Shown in pieces: positions 26,960 through 34,573 of a DNA stretch of 64,000 bases. Position numbers and translations under genes: made by a program. Source of the stretch: CAYMZZ01 sp047600605 (GTDB lineage: Bacteria; Bacteroidota; Bacteroidia; Chitinophagales; Chitinophagaceae); NCBI GenBank assembly GCA_047600605.1, contig JASGKK010000002.1, forward strand, positions 372,001 to 436,000, written 5' to 3'. How positions within the stretch are numbered: the first letter of the stretch is position 1; the number at the start of each line of letters is the position of its first letter. Under the pieces are notes generated by a model that was not told the origin of the DNA, made no database searches, and saw only the letters and a list, made by a program, of their open reading frames with translations.

Positions 26960-28441
26960 TTAAGGGGTGGGTGATTGCGGCCGGGCCAGTTTGCTATGCC
27001 GGGCGCCATAGGCAAAATAAACGATTATGCCCAGTACACTCCAGATCAGGAAACGAAGCCAGGTGGCTTTGTCGAGGCTCAGCATGAGAAACAGGTTGAA
27101 GCCAATACCCAGTATGGCAACTAACGGAAGAGCCTTTACTTTATAAGGCCGTTGCAGATCGGGTCTCCTTTTCCGGAGCAGCCATACTGCTCCGCAGATC
27201 ATGGCAAAGGCAAAGAGAGTGCCGATACTCGTCATCTTCGTGGCCTTTTCGATGGGAGTGACAGCGGCAATCAGCGAGGCAATTCCGCCTACGACCAGTG
27301 TGCTTTTCCAGGGTGTCTGAAACCGGGGATGTATGGTTGCAAAAGGCCTGGATGGCAATAATCCATCTTTGGCCATATTAAGAAATATACGTGTCTGCGA
27401 CAACATCATTACGAGCATTACAGAAAACAAACCGATTACAGCCGCTACGGTGATAAGCCAGGTGGCCCAGCGTAATCCCACATTGCTGAAGGCAGAAGCG
27501 ACCGGTGCACCCAGTTCAATATCTGTATACTTTACCATGCCGGTCAGCACGAGCGAAACCAGCAGATACAGCGTGGTACAAATAATCAGCGAGGCTATTA
27601 TAGCAAAAGGAATATCACGGGTGGGATGTTTGGCTTCCTGTGATTGTGTAGATACGGCATCAAAGCCTATGAAGGCAAAGAAAACAATGCCAGCCGCAGT
27701 GATGACGCCCGGCAATCCATATTGTTTGTCGCCCGCTGCATTGGTTATCTGATCAGGGATAAACGGATGCCAGTTGCTGCTGTCCACAAAAAAAGCACCT
27801 GCAATGATCACGAAAAGGACAGCGGCCACTTTTATGGTCACGATAATATTGTTGGTCTTTGCAGACTCACGTATACCGCGAATGAGGATATAGGTTACTC
27901 CCCATACGATGAGACCAGCCGGAAGATTAATGGCAAAAGCTGGTGGTTCAATCCCCATTTTCAATGCCTCTTCCTTTGCGGAGATCGGGTCGTTGAGCAG
28001 CCAGAGAGGAATTTGATCAATACCCAGCAGGTGTAAAAGCTTCACGAAATATTTTGACCAGCTTACTGCTACAGTAGTGGCCCCCATCATATACTCCAGT
28101 ATCAGGTTCCAGCCAATAAACCAGGCAAAAAACTCACCGATGGTGCCATAGGAATAGGCATAGGCCGAGCCCGATACCGGCAATATACCGGCAAACTCGG
28201 CATAACAAAGGGCAGCAAAGAGACATCCCACACCTGCCAGCACAAACGACAGGGCAAGAGCAGGCCCTGCGTGAATATTGGCTGCTACTCCGGTGAGCAC
28301 AAAGATGCCGCCGCCAATAACAGCACCAACACCAATGGCGGTTAGCTCCCATTTGCCCAATACACGCCGGAGCTGGTTATTGCGTATATCCTCTTCATAT
28401 GCAGAAAGAGGTTTGGTGCGGAAAAATTTCTGGAGACTCAT
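26960..28441 (-). CDS. APC-family amino-acid permease (cationic amino-acid transporter type)
   Basis: A 493-residue inner-membrane protein with at least 12 hydrophobic helices. Start taken at 28441 (MSLQKFFRTKPLSAYEED), as the family begins this way; 20 extra in-frame residues upstream to 28501 look unrelated. Motifs: VIGGGIFVLTG near residue 42, AYAYSYGTIGEFFAWFIGWN near 100, FFAFIGFDAVSTQSQEAKHP near 250. Resembles YfnA/CAT-type amino-acid importers. Substrate not determinable. Confidence 0.9.
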   Translation of the reverse strand: MSLQKFFRTKPLSAYEEDIRNNQLRRVLGKWELTAIGVGAVIGGGIFVLTGVAANIHAGPALALSFVLAGVGCLFAALCYAEFAGILPVSGSAYAYSYGTIGEFFAWFIGWNLILEYMMGATTVAVSWSKYFVKLLHLLGIDQIPLWLLNDPISAKEEALKMGIEPPAFAINLPAGLIVWGVTYILIRGIRESAKTNNIIVTIKVAAVLFVIIAGAFFVDSSNWHPFIPDQITNAAGDKQYGLPGVITAAGIVFFAFIGFDAVSTQSQEAKHPTRDIPFAIIASLIICTTLYLLVSLVLTGMVKYTDIELGAPVASAFSNVGLRWATWLITVAAVIGLFSVMLVMMLSQTRIFLNMAKDGLLPSRPFATIHPRFQTPWKSTLVVGGIASLIAAVTPIEKATKMTSIGTLFAFAMICGAVWLLRKRRPDLQRPYKVKALPLVAILGIGFNLFLMLSLDKATWLRFLIWSVLGIIVYFAYGARHSKLARPQSPTP

Positions 28442-28463
28442 ATATGCTTGTTTCTTGGAATTA

Positions 28464-29003
28464 TTATGGGAAAACGACGGGTGAATGTTGTAAATGGTCA
28501 ACTATCTGCCGCTGATGATGCCCCGCATGATAGGTCATCAGGTAAAACAATTCACGAATGCTAAGCTTTCCTAAAAAAGGATGAGGCAATGACAGACTGC
28601 TCATTTCTGCTTCACTGTATGTCGTCAGTTGCTGCCGGATAGTGGCCAGCAGGTTTAGCAGTTCGGTATTCAGTCGTTCCCGTTGATCAATATCTGTTGT
28701 GCCGGGTAAAAAGCGTTCGGGTGCTTTTCCGCCGGCCTGTAACCCAGCCAGGTAATGCCGGACCAGTTCATCAAAAGTCATTTCCGGCCGGTCGATTTTT
28801 CCAAACCGCTGTTCGATAACCTCCGGTGGCAGGAGTGCCTTGCTGGTCACCTGCAGGCAGAGTATGACATGCGTGAGCTGCTGACCTGCTGTCCACTTAT
28901 CTTCATAGCTGTACAGGTAAGCGGCCGCCGGCAGCGTTTGTATATAATTGATCAGTTCGATATGCGCCTGTTCAAATTGATCCAGCAGTATTGGTTTTGT
29001 CAT
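28464..29003 (-). CDS. DinB-like protein
   Basis: A 179-residue four-helix protein of the DinB/YfiT superfamily. Likely metal ligands: His in TAGQQLTHVILC near residue 46 and the pair in MTYHAGHHQRQI near 160. LSIRELFYLMTYHAGHH is the usual final helix. Members include thiol transferases and proteins of unknown role; no specific one can be assigned. Upstream of the permease gene by 22 bp on the same strand, so possibly co-transcribed. Confidence 0.85.
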   Translation of the reverse strand: MTKPILLDQFEQAHIELINYIQTLPAAAYLYSYEDKWTAGQQLTHVILCLQVTSKALLPPEVIEQRFGKIDRPEMTFDELVRHYLAGLQAGGKAPERFLPGTTDIDQRERLNTELLNLLATIRQQLTTYSEAEMSSLSLPHPFLGKLSIRELFYLMTYHAGHHQRQIVDHLQHSPVVFP

Positions 29004-29058
29004 TTTTGGCGTATTTATTAAAATGAATACGGAGTGTAAGCATTTATTAGGGCCGGTA

Positions 29059-29997
29059 TTATTTACCTGTTCGGGTAATAGATGATTTTAATTGGATCAG
29101 CTCACCCAGCAATTGGGTACGGGAGATGCAGGCTTCCTGGCCCATCGCTTTGGCCTGGCGGGCTATCTCCAAATTTAATGTTTCTATCTCTGTTGGCCGC
29201 CCGTTTTGAATATCCTGATAGGTGGAGATCAGTTGACCATCGGCCTGCCGGCTGATCAGCAGCAGACTGTCAATGATTTCCGAAAGAGTAAGTGGAATGT
29301 TTTTTAACCGGGCAATGCTCAGGCATTCTTCAATAAGACGGGTGGCGAGTGAAAGGACAGCGGGGTTACGGTGAAAAATGCCATTATCTGTTTCCAGTAA
29401 TGGACAAATGGAATTGAATACACAGTTGGTGATTGTCTTTTTCCAGATGACCTTTTCGAGTTCATACTCTGCCCGGAAAGGGAAAATCGGATTATTCAGT
29501 TGAGCGATGAGCTGCTCAAGCTCTTCCGGCTGTCCCTTGCAGGTCCCAATCGGCGAGCTGGTCACCGGCCTGAAACGAACTGTATTTGCGCCTGTTTCCT
29601 GCGCTGTCGCAAATAAGACGCAGCGGTATACTGCCGGGAAATTATTTTCCAGAAATATATTTTCCACTCCCAATCCATTTTGAAGAATGATGAGAGGGGA
29701 GCTGCCTGTTTTGTTTTTCAGTAAATGGGCAATATCGGGATTGACATATGACTTTGTCGTAAGCAGGATGATACCGGCATAAGCTGGTATATCTGCAATA
29801 CCGGCAATGGAAACACCGGCTGTCATCTCACTTGCATCGGGCAGTGTAAGCGAAATGATTTCTTTGTGGCTGGCAGGCGCATGCGGTCTCACTTTTACCA
29901 GTGTGACCTCTTTGCGCTGGTTTTGAAGGATCACTGCGAGGCTGCGGCCAATGGCGCCGGCGCCTATGATATAGATGTGAGAAGAAAGTGTGGCCAT
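29059..29997 (-). CDS. Ketopantoate reductase family protein (PanE/ApbA-like)
   Basis: A 312-residue NADPH-dependent reductase. Start at 29997 (MATLSSHIYIIGAGAIG) favours the Rossmann loop GAGAIG at residues 12-17; a second ATG at 30030 is possible. Catalytic Lys in VIWKKTITNCVFNSICPL near 170 and the substrate region RQADGQLISTYQDIQNGRPTEIE near 250. Ketopantoate reductase is the classic role, but divergent pairing with a MocR regulator suggests another 2-keto acid or a step near vitamin B6/B5 metabolism. Transcribed away from mocR across a short gap containing direct repeats. Confidence 0.85.
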   Translation of the reverse strand: MATLSSHIYIIGAGAIGRSLAVILQNQRKEVTLVKVRPHAPASHKEIISLTLPDASEMTAGVSIAGIADIPAYAGIILLTTKSYVNPDIAHLLKNKTGSSPLIILQNGLGVENIFLENNFPAVYRCVLFATAQETGANTVRFRPVTSSPIGTCKGQPEELEQLIAQLNNPIFPFRAEYELEKVIWKKTITNCVFNSICPLLETDNGIFHRNPAVLSLATRLIEECLSIARLKNIPLTLSEIIDSLLLISRQADGQLISTYQDIQNGRPTEIETLNLEIARQAKAMGQEACISRTQLLGELIQLKSSITRTGK

Positions 29998-30056
29998 ATG
30001 AGGTGCCGTGTATGTTTGGTTGTGGATCAACGGCCAACAAAAATCAATAAAACACG

Positions 30057-30099
30057 TTGACCATAACAGATACAGTTTTATTATTTTTGACCATAGCAG
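30057..30099. promoter_or_regulatory. Direct repeats between panE-like gene and mocR (candidate MocR operator)
   Basis: TTGACCATAACAG (30057-30069) and TTGACCATAGCAG (30087-30099) are direct repeats, 12 of 13 bases alike, with a 30-bp start-to-start distance (about three helical turns). MocR regulators such as GabR and PdxR are known to bind direct repeats. The second copy overlaps TATTTTTG (30082-30089), a perfect -7 element for mocR, so the site also suggests autorepression. Confidence 0.7.
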
Positions 30100-30101
30100 T
30101 T

Positions 30102-31532
30102 ATGAAAAAGAACGAACTTCCTTCGCTATTGTATATGCGTATTGCCAGTATGCTGGAGCAGCAGATACGTAACCGTGTATGGCAGGTGGGCGATAAAGTG
30201 CCCTCGTTACGTACCGTCTGCCAGGAGTATGGAGTGAGTCAGGCTACTGCCATACAGGCCTATCACTATCTCGAAAGCCGCGCGCTCATTGAAGCGAGAC
30301 CACAATCGGGATATTATGTATCTCCATCACCGGTTTATACGCTGGCTGTTGCCCGTCCATCGGCAGCACTCACCTCGAGTGGCGATGGCAGTCTCGAAGC
30401 GCTGGTAGACAGGGTATATAATAATATAGGGCAGCCGGCCCGCAGCCTCCCCTTATCGTTAGGTGTGCCGGCACCCGAATTGCTTCCGGTTGCCCGGCTG
30501 AATAAAAGCCTGGTAAAAGCCATGCGTAGCATGGATGGCAGTGGTGTGAATATGGAACATCCATTAGGAAATGAACGGTTGCGCAAACAGATAACCCGCT
30601 GGTCATTTGCGATGGAGGCCAGGCTGGATCCGGATAATATTATCACCACAGCCGGTTGCCTCAACGCAATCTCGTATGCCCTGATGGCGCTTACTGAACC
30701 TGGCGACACCATTGCCATGGAGAGCCCGGTATCTTTTGGTATGCTGCAGGTGGCACAGAGTCTGCATCTGCGCATTCTTGAATTGCCGGCCGATCCGTTG
30801 ATGGGAATTGACCTGGATACGCTGAAAAAACATTTACAGAAAAGAAAAATAAAACTGTGTCTGCTCATCACCAATTTCAGTAACCCATTGGGAAGCTGTA
30901 TGCCCGATGAGCAAAAAAAGGAACTGGTACAGCTATTGGAAAAATTTCAGACACCTCTGATAGAGAATGATCTGAATGGCGATGTGTTTTTTGGGTCCAA
31001 ACGCCCCAAATCGTGTAAGACCTATGATGAAAGCGGTCTGGTGATCTGGTGCGGGTCAGTCTCTAAAAGCCTGGCCCCCGGGTACCGTGTGGGCTGGGTA
31101 GAAGCCGGTCGCTTCCGGGAAAAACTGTTAAGGATGAAACTGTATCATTCCATTTCATCTGTCAGCATCATGCAGGAAGTGGTGGCCGATTTTCTGGAAA
31201 CCGGCCGTTATGAAATTCATCTCAGAAAACTAAGACAAACACTTTATACCAATTACCTGCATTATGTACGTTGTATACAGGAGCATTTTCCGGCCGATAC
31301 ACGATTGAGCCGGCCACAGGGAGGGTTTGTGTTGTGGGTGGAGTTGAATAAGCAGGCCGATACGTTAGAATTGTATGAACGCGCCATGCGACATAAGATC
31401 AGTATTGCTCCGGGCAAGATATTCACCCTGCAAAAACAATACAACAATTGCCTGCGGCTCAACTATGGGCTGGTATGGAATGAAAAAACCAGGAAAGCCC
31501 TTGTTACATTGGGCAGATTGGCGAAGGAATAA
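30102..31532 (+). CDS. MocR-type regulator (GntR HTH fused to class I aminotransferase)
   Basis: A 476-residue protein. Start at 30102 (MKKNELPSLLYMRIASMLEQ); the frame reaches 30057 but that covers the repeats. Residues 5-75 are a GntR winged helix (GDKVPSLRTVCQEYGVSQAT). The rest is a PLP-dependent aminotransferase fold with the PLP lysine in WCGSVSKSLAPGYRVGW near 325, DNIITTAGCLNAISYALMAL near 190 and LLITNFSNPLGSCMPDEQ near 255. The effector is probably a PLP adduct or an amino acid. Likely controls the divergent ketopantoate-reductase-like gene. Confidence 0.93.
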   Translation: MKKNELPSLLYMRIASMLEQQIRNRVWQVGDKVPSLRTVCQEYGVSQATAIQAYHYLESRALIEARPQSGYYVSPSPVYTLAVARPSAALTSSGDGSLEALVDRVYNNIGQPARSLPLSLGVPAPELLPVARLNKSLVKAMRSMDGSGVNMEHPLGNERLRKQITRWSFAMEARLDPDNIITTAGCLNAISYALMALTEPGDTIAMESPVSFGMLQVAQSLHLRILELPADPLMGIDLDTLKKHLQKRKIKLCLLITNFSNPLGSCMPDEQKKELVQLLEKFQTPLIENDLNGDVFFGSKRPKSCKTYDESGLVIWCGSVSKSLAPGYRVGWVEAGRFREKLLRMKLYHSISSVSIMQEVVADFLETGRYEIHLRKLRQTLYTNYLHYVRCIQEHFPADTRLSRPQGGFVLWVELNKQADTLELYERAMRHKISIAPGKIFTLQKQYNNCLRLNYGLVWNEKTRKALVTLGRLAKE

Positions 31533-31550
31533 GAAGAAAGGCAAACTTAA

Positions 31551-31628
31551 TGTGCTGATGAGCTAATATGTATATTATTAATCGCATACAGGCATATTAG
31601 CACATTAACACATCAGCACATCAGCACA
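31551..31628. repeat. Intergenic inverted repeat of iterated words
   Basis: TGTGCTGATG plus AGCTAATATG (31551-31570) faces CATATTAG (31593-31600) followed by CACATTAACACATCAGCACA (31601-31620) and a further TCAGCACA (31621-31628). The right arm carries an extra eight bases of the same word, so the stem has a bulge. The words CACATCAGCA/CACATTA are iterated. Lies between mocR and rmuC; could act as a terminator or be a dispersed repeat of this genome. Confidence 0.7.
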
Positions 31629-31664
31629 TTCTTTTTACCTTCCCTTACCTATAAAAGACTGAAA

Positions 31665-33209
31665 ATGGAAACCATTTATTTTGTTGTCATCATTGGATTG
31701 CTGCTCGTGCTGCTATTATTATTACTGCTTCGTACACGTACAGGCAATAATGCAGAGGCAGCGCGTATAGCAGAGTTACATGGCTTGCTGGCCCGGGTAG
31801 AATCGGGTTTTAAAGACGACTTCCGGATATTGCGCCAGGAGACAGCCGGCACGGCCAGAGATAATCGTGCTGAACTGGCACAGCAACTGCGGATACTACA
31901 GGAAGAGGTTGGCACTATGTTCCGGCATTTTACCAATCAACAGCAGGAAGCGCTCAAAGAGAATACGCGTCTTTTTACCGAAAAGATGGACATCCTGCTG
32001 AATCGTACCGATGAACTGAACCGTCTCAGCCGTGAAGCTCAAACAACTGCTTTAAAAGATTTTTCATTCGACCAACGTACCCGTATGGAAGAGCTGAAAC
32101 AGGAGCAACGTGAATTGCGGCAGCAAACGGTGCAGCAACTGGAGCAGGCATTCAAAGGGTTTCAGGCCAATTTTGACCGCAATGTTGAAGCTTTTAATAC
32201 ACTGCAACGGGAAAAATTCGGACAACTGGAAGAGAAGCAGGCACGGTTGATAGAAAGTACAGAAAAAAGACTGGAGGAAATGCGGATCACCGTCGATGAG
32301 AAATTGCAGAAAACCCTGAATGAACGTTTGGGACAATCATTTGAACTGGTAGGACGCCAGTTGGAAAGTGTGCAGAAAGGACTGGGCGAGATGCAGACAA
32401 TCGCCAGCGATGTGGGTGGGCTGAAAAGAGTATTAAGTAATGTGAAACTGCGGGGTGGGGTAGGTGAGGTGCAACTCGGTATGCTGCTGGAGCAGGTGCT
32501 GGCTCCAGGTCAGTACGAAGCCAATGTACGTACCAAAGCGGGAAGTGCTGATGCGGTGGAGTTTGCGATTAAGCTGCCCGGCAGAAGTGAAGATGAGCAG
32601 AATGTCGTATTCCTGCCGGTAGATGCCAAGTTTCCCAAAGATGTATATGAGCAATTGCTGACAGCTTATGATACGGGACTGCCCGATGAAATAGAAACAG
32701 CATCAAAAGCGCTGGAGTCTACGATTCGTAAAATGGCCCGCGATATCAGGGATAAATATATTGATCCGCCCTTTACCACGGATTTTGCTATCCTGTTTCT
32801 TCCCTTCGAGAGTATCTATGCCGAAGTGATCAGGCGCAACACCCTGGTAGATCAGCTGCGGGATGAATTTAAGATCACCATTGCCGGGCCGACTACTTTT
32901 GCGGCGATCCTCAACAGCCTGCAGATGGGGTTCCGTACACTGGCGCTGCAAAAGCGCAGCAGCGAAGTGTGGAAAGTACTGGGTGCGGTGAAAACAGAAT
33001 TCGAAAAATTCGGAGGCTTGCTTGAAAAAGCACAGAAAAATCTGCATACAGCCAGCGATACGGTCGACGAACTATTGGGCAAACGCAGCAGGGCAATCAG
33101 CCGCAGACTGAAGGGCGTGGAGGCACTACCGGCTACAGAAGCACAGCAACTGTTGCCGGGCATCGGCATAGATCAGGCAGACGATGAGCAGGAAGATACA
33201 GGTCAATAA
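31665..33209 (+). CDS. rmuC: RmuC-family DNA recombination protein
   Basis: A 514-residue protein. An N-terminal membrane segment (VVIIGLLLVLLLLLLL, residues 7-22) is followed by a long coiled coil (about 40-230, rich in Gln, Glu and Arg) and the RmuC core: VKLRGGVGEVQLGMLLEQVL near 263, FLPVDAKFPKDVYE near 323, FAILFLPFESIYAEV near 378, and TTFAAILNSLQMGFRTL near 410. RmuC is thought to limit inversions at short repeats and has nuclease-like features. Length typical. Monocistronic. Confidence 0.95.
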   Translation: METIYFVVIIGLLLVLLLLLLLRTRTGNNAEAARIAELHGLLARVESGFKDDFRILRQETAGTARDNRAELAQQLRILQEEVGTMFRHFTNQQQEALKENTRLFTEKMDILLNRTDELNRLSREAQTTALKDFSFDQRTRMEELKQEQRELRQQTVQQLEQAFKGFQANFDRNVEAFNTLQREKFGQLEEKQARLIESTEKRLEEMRITVDEKLQKTLNERLGQSFELVGRQLESVQKGLGEMQTIASDVGGLKRVLSNVKLRGGVGEVQLGMLLEQVLAPGQYEANVRTKAGSADAVEFAIKLPGRSEDEQNVVFLPVDAKFPKDVYEQLLTAYDTGLPDEIETASKALESTIRKMARDIRDKYIDPPFTTDFAILFLPFESIYAEVIRRNTLVDQLRDEFKITIAGPTTFAAILNSLQMGFRTLALQKRSSEVWKVLGAVKTEFEKFGGLLEKAQKNLHTASDTVDELLGKRSRAISRRLKGVEALPATEAQQLLPGIGIDQADDEQEDTGQ

Positions 33210-33390
33210 GAGATAACCCTCTCTTTTATTTATATAGCAGGATACGGGTATTCACTGTAATTGTCCCGGGAGATATTTCTGCAAACCTTTGCAGAGGGTT
33301 TTTCTTTTTAATGGACTAGAATCTGGCCGGGCTTTTGTACCTTCAGGTTCATTAAACCTATTTATCCAAAAGAACCATCGCCTATCCTGC

Positions 33391-34458
33391 ATGACCATCG
33401 ACCAAAACCGCATTACCAGTCTTCATCTACTTGATTTTTTCAATCTGACCCCTGACCTCGTTTGTATAGCGGGGACAGATGGTTACTGGAAAGCCGTCAA
33501 TCAATCGGTAGTAGATAAACTGGGATATTCTGAAAAAGAATTGTTGGCTCACCCCATTGATTTCTTTGTACACCCAGATGACCTGGAGCGTACACGTGCA
33601 CGTCGTGAAGCGCTTTTCAAAGGCAACCGGCTTATAGATTTTCAGAACCGTTATATCACGTATACCGGTGAGGAATTGTGGCTGGAGTGGAGTTCCATCT
33701 TTTTTGCCGAGCAACAACTCGTTTTTGCTATTGCAAAGGATATTACTGCTCGCAAACAGATAGAGTTGCAGGTAAAAGAAGAGTATTTAAAATATAAAAG
33801 CCTGGCTACCCATTTCAAGTCAACCCTTGAAGAAGGCCGCAAGTTTCTGGCTACAGAGCTGCATGAAGAGCTGGCACAGCTGGCGATTGCCGCCAAGATA
33901 AACGTAGACTGGATCAATCGCTATACACCCGAGCTGCCACCGCAATCGCGTGAGCGGCTTGGCCAGGCTGCTGTGATCACTGATCTGCTGATACAGGCCA
34001 TCCGGCGTATTTCCTTTGCCATCAGCCCGCATATGATCGACGACCTGGGATTAAGAGCTACACTGGAGTGGCATTGCCGCGAATTTTCGCTGCTCAACAA
34101 TATCGCCTGCTTTTTTGAAGCAGAGTATGACGAAACGAAACTGAGCAAAGAAGTACAGATCGATTTTTTCCGTATCTGCCAGGAAGCAATGGATAATGTA
34201 ATTGTGCATGCCAAAGCTTCGGCCGTTCGGATTATTATTGAGTCGACCGAAGACCTGATTACGCTTTCTATCTGCGATAACGGGATCGGATTTGATTCCG
34301 ATACCATCACTGCGGGTCCCGGACTCATCATTATGCGCGAAAGAGCGGTCTCCATTAATGCCCGCCTGTCTATTAAGAGCAAACCAGATCGTGGCACCCG
34401 CGTATCTATTGCCCTGCCGGTATCGGTCAAAATAGAGCAACTGACCGGTGCTTATTAG
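33391..34458 (+). CDS. PAS-domain sensor histidine kinase, orphan and soluble
   Basis: A 355-residue kinase starting at 33391 (MTIDQNRITSLH); the open frame extends back to 33289 but with no domain content. Order: PAS domain residues 10-125 (LVCIAGTDGYWKAVNQSVVD, HPDDLERTRARREA), a linking helix, a HisKA_3-like dimerisation helix with phospho-His in TELHEELAQLA near residue 160, then HATPase (EAMDNVIVHAKA near 265, CDNGIGFDSD near 292, GPGLIIMRERA near 308). No membrane segments, so the signal is internal. This is the NarL-pairing (LuxR-type) branch, yet no response regulator lies nearby. Confidence 0.9.
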   Translation: MTIDQNRITSLHLLDFFNLTPDLVCIAGTDGYWKAVNQSVVDKLGYSEKELLAHPIDFFVHPDDLERTRARREALFKGNRLIDFQNRYITYTGEELWLEWSSIFFAEQQLVFAIAKDITARKQIELQVKEEYLKYKSLATHFKSTLEEGRKFLATELHEELAQLAIAAKINVDWINRYTPELPPQSRERLGQAAVITDLLIQAIRRISFAISPHMIDDLGLRATLEWHCREFSLLNNIACFFEAEYDETKLSKEVQIDFFRICQEAMDNVIVHAKASAVRIIIESTEDLITLSICDNGIGFDSDTITAGPGLIIMRERAVSINARLSIKSKPDRGTRVSIALPVSVKIEQLTGAY

Positions 34459-34541
34459 CGCAAAACCGGCTATTCTTTTGCAGAAAGCATAAAATCACAG
34501 ATATCGGGCATTTTTTTGCTCATAAGCCCCGCTGGCAAAAT

Positions 34542-34549
34542 TATCTTTG
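34542..34549 (+). promoter_or_regulatory. Predicted -7 element of the FAD/FeS dehydrogenase gene
   Basis: TATCTTTG is a perfect TAnnTTTG, 24 bp upstream of the ATG at 34574. A TTTG lies further upstream at 34515-34518 but at a longer than ideal spacing. Confidence 0.55.
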
Positions 34550-34573
34550 TGCATTGCTAAATGCGGAACAATT

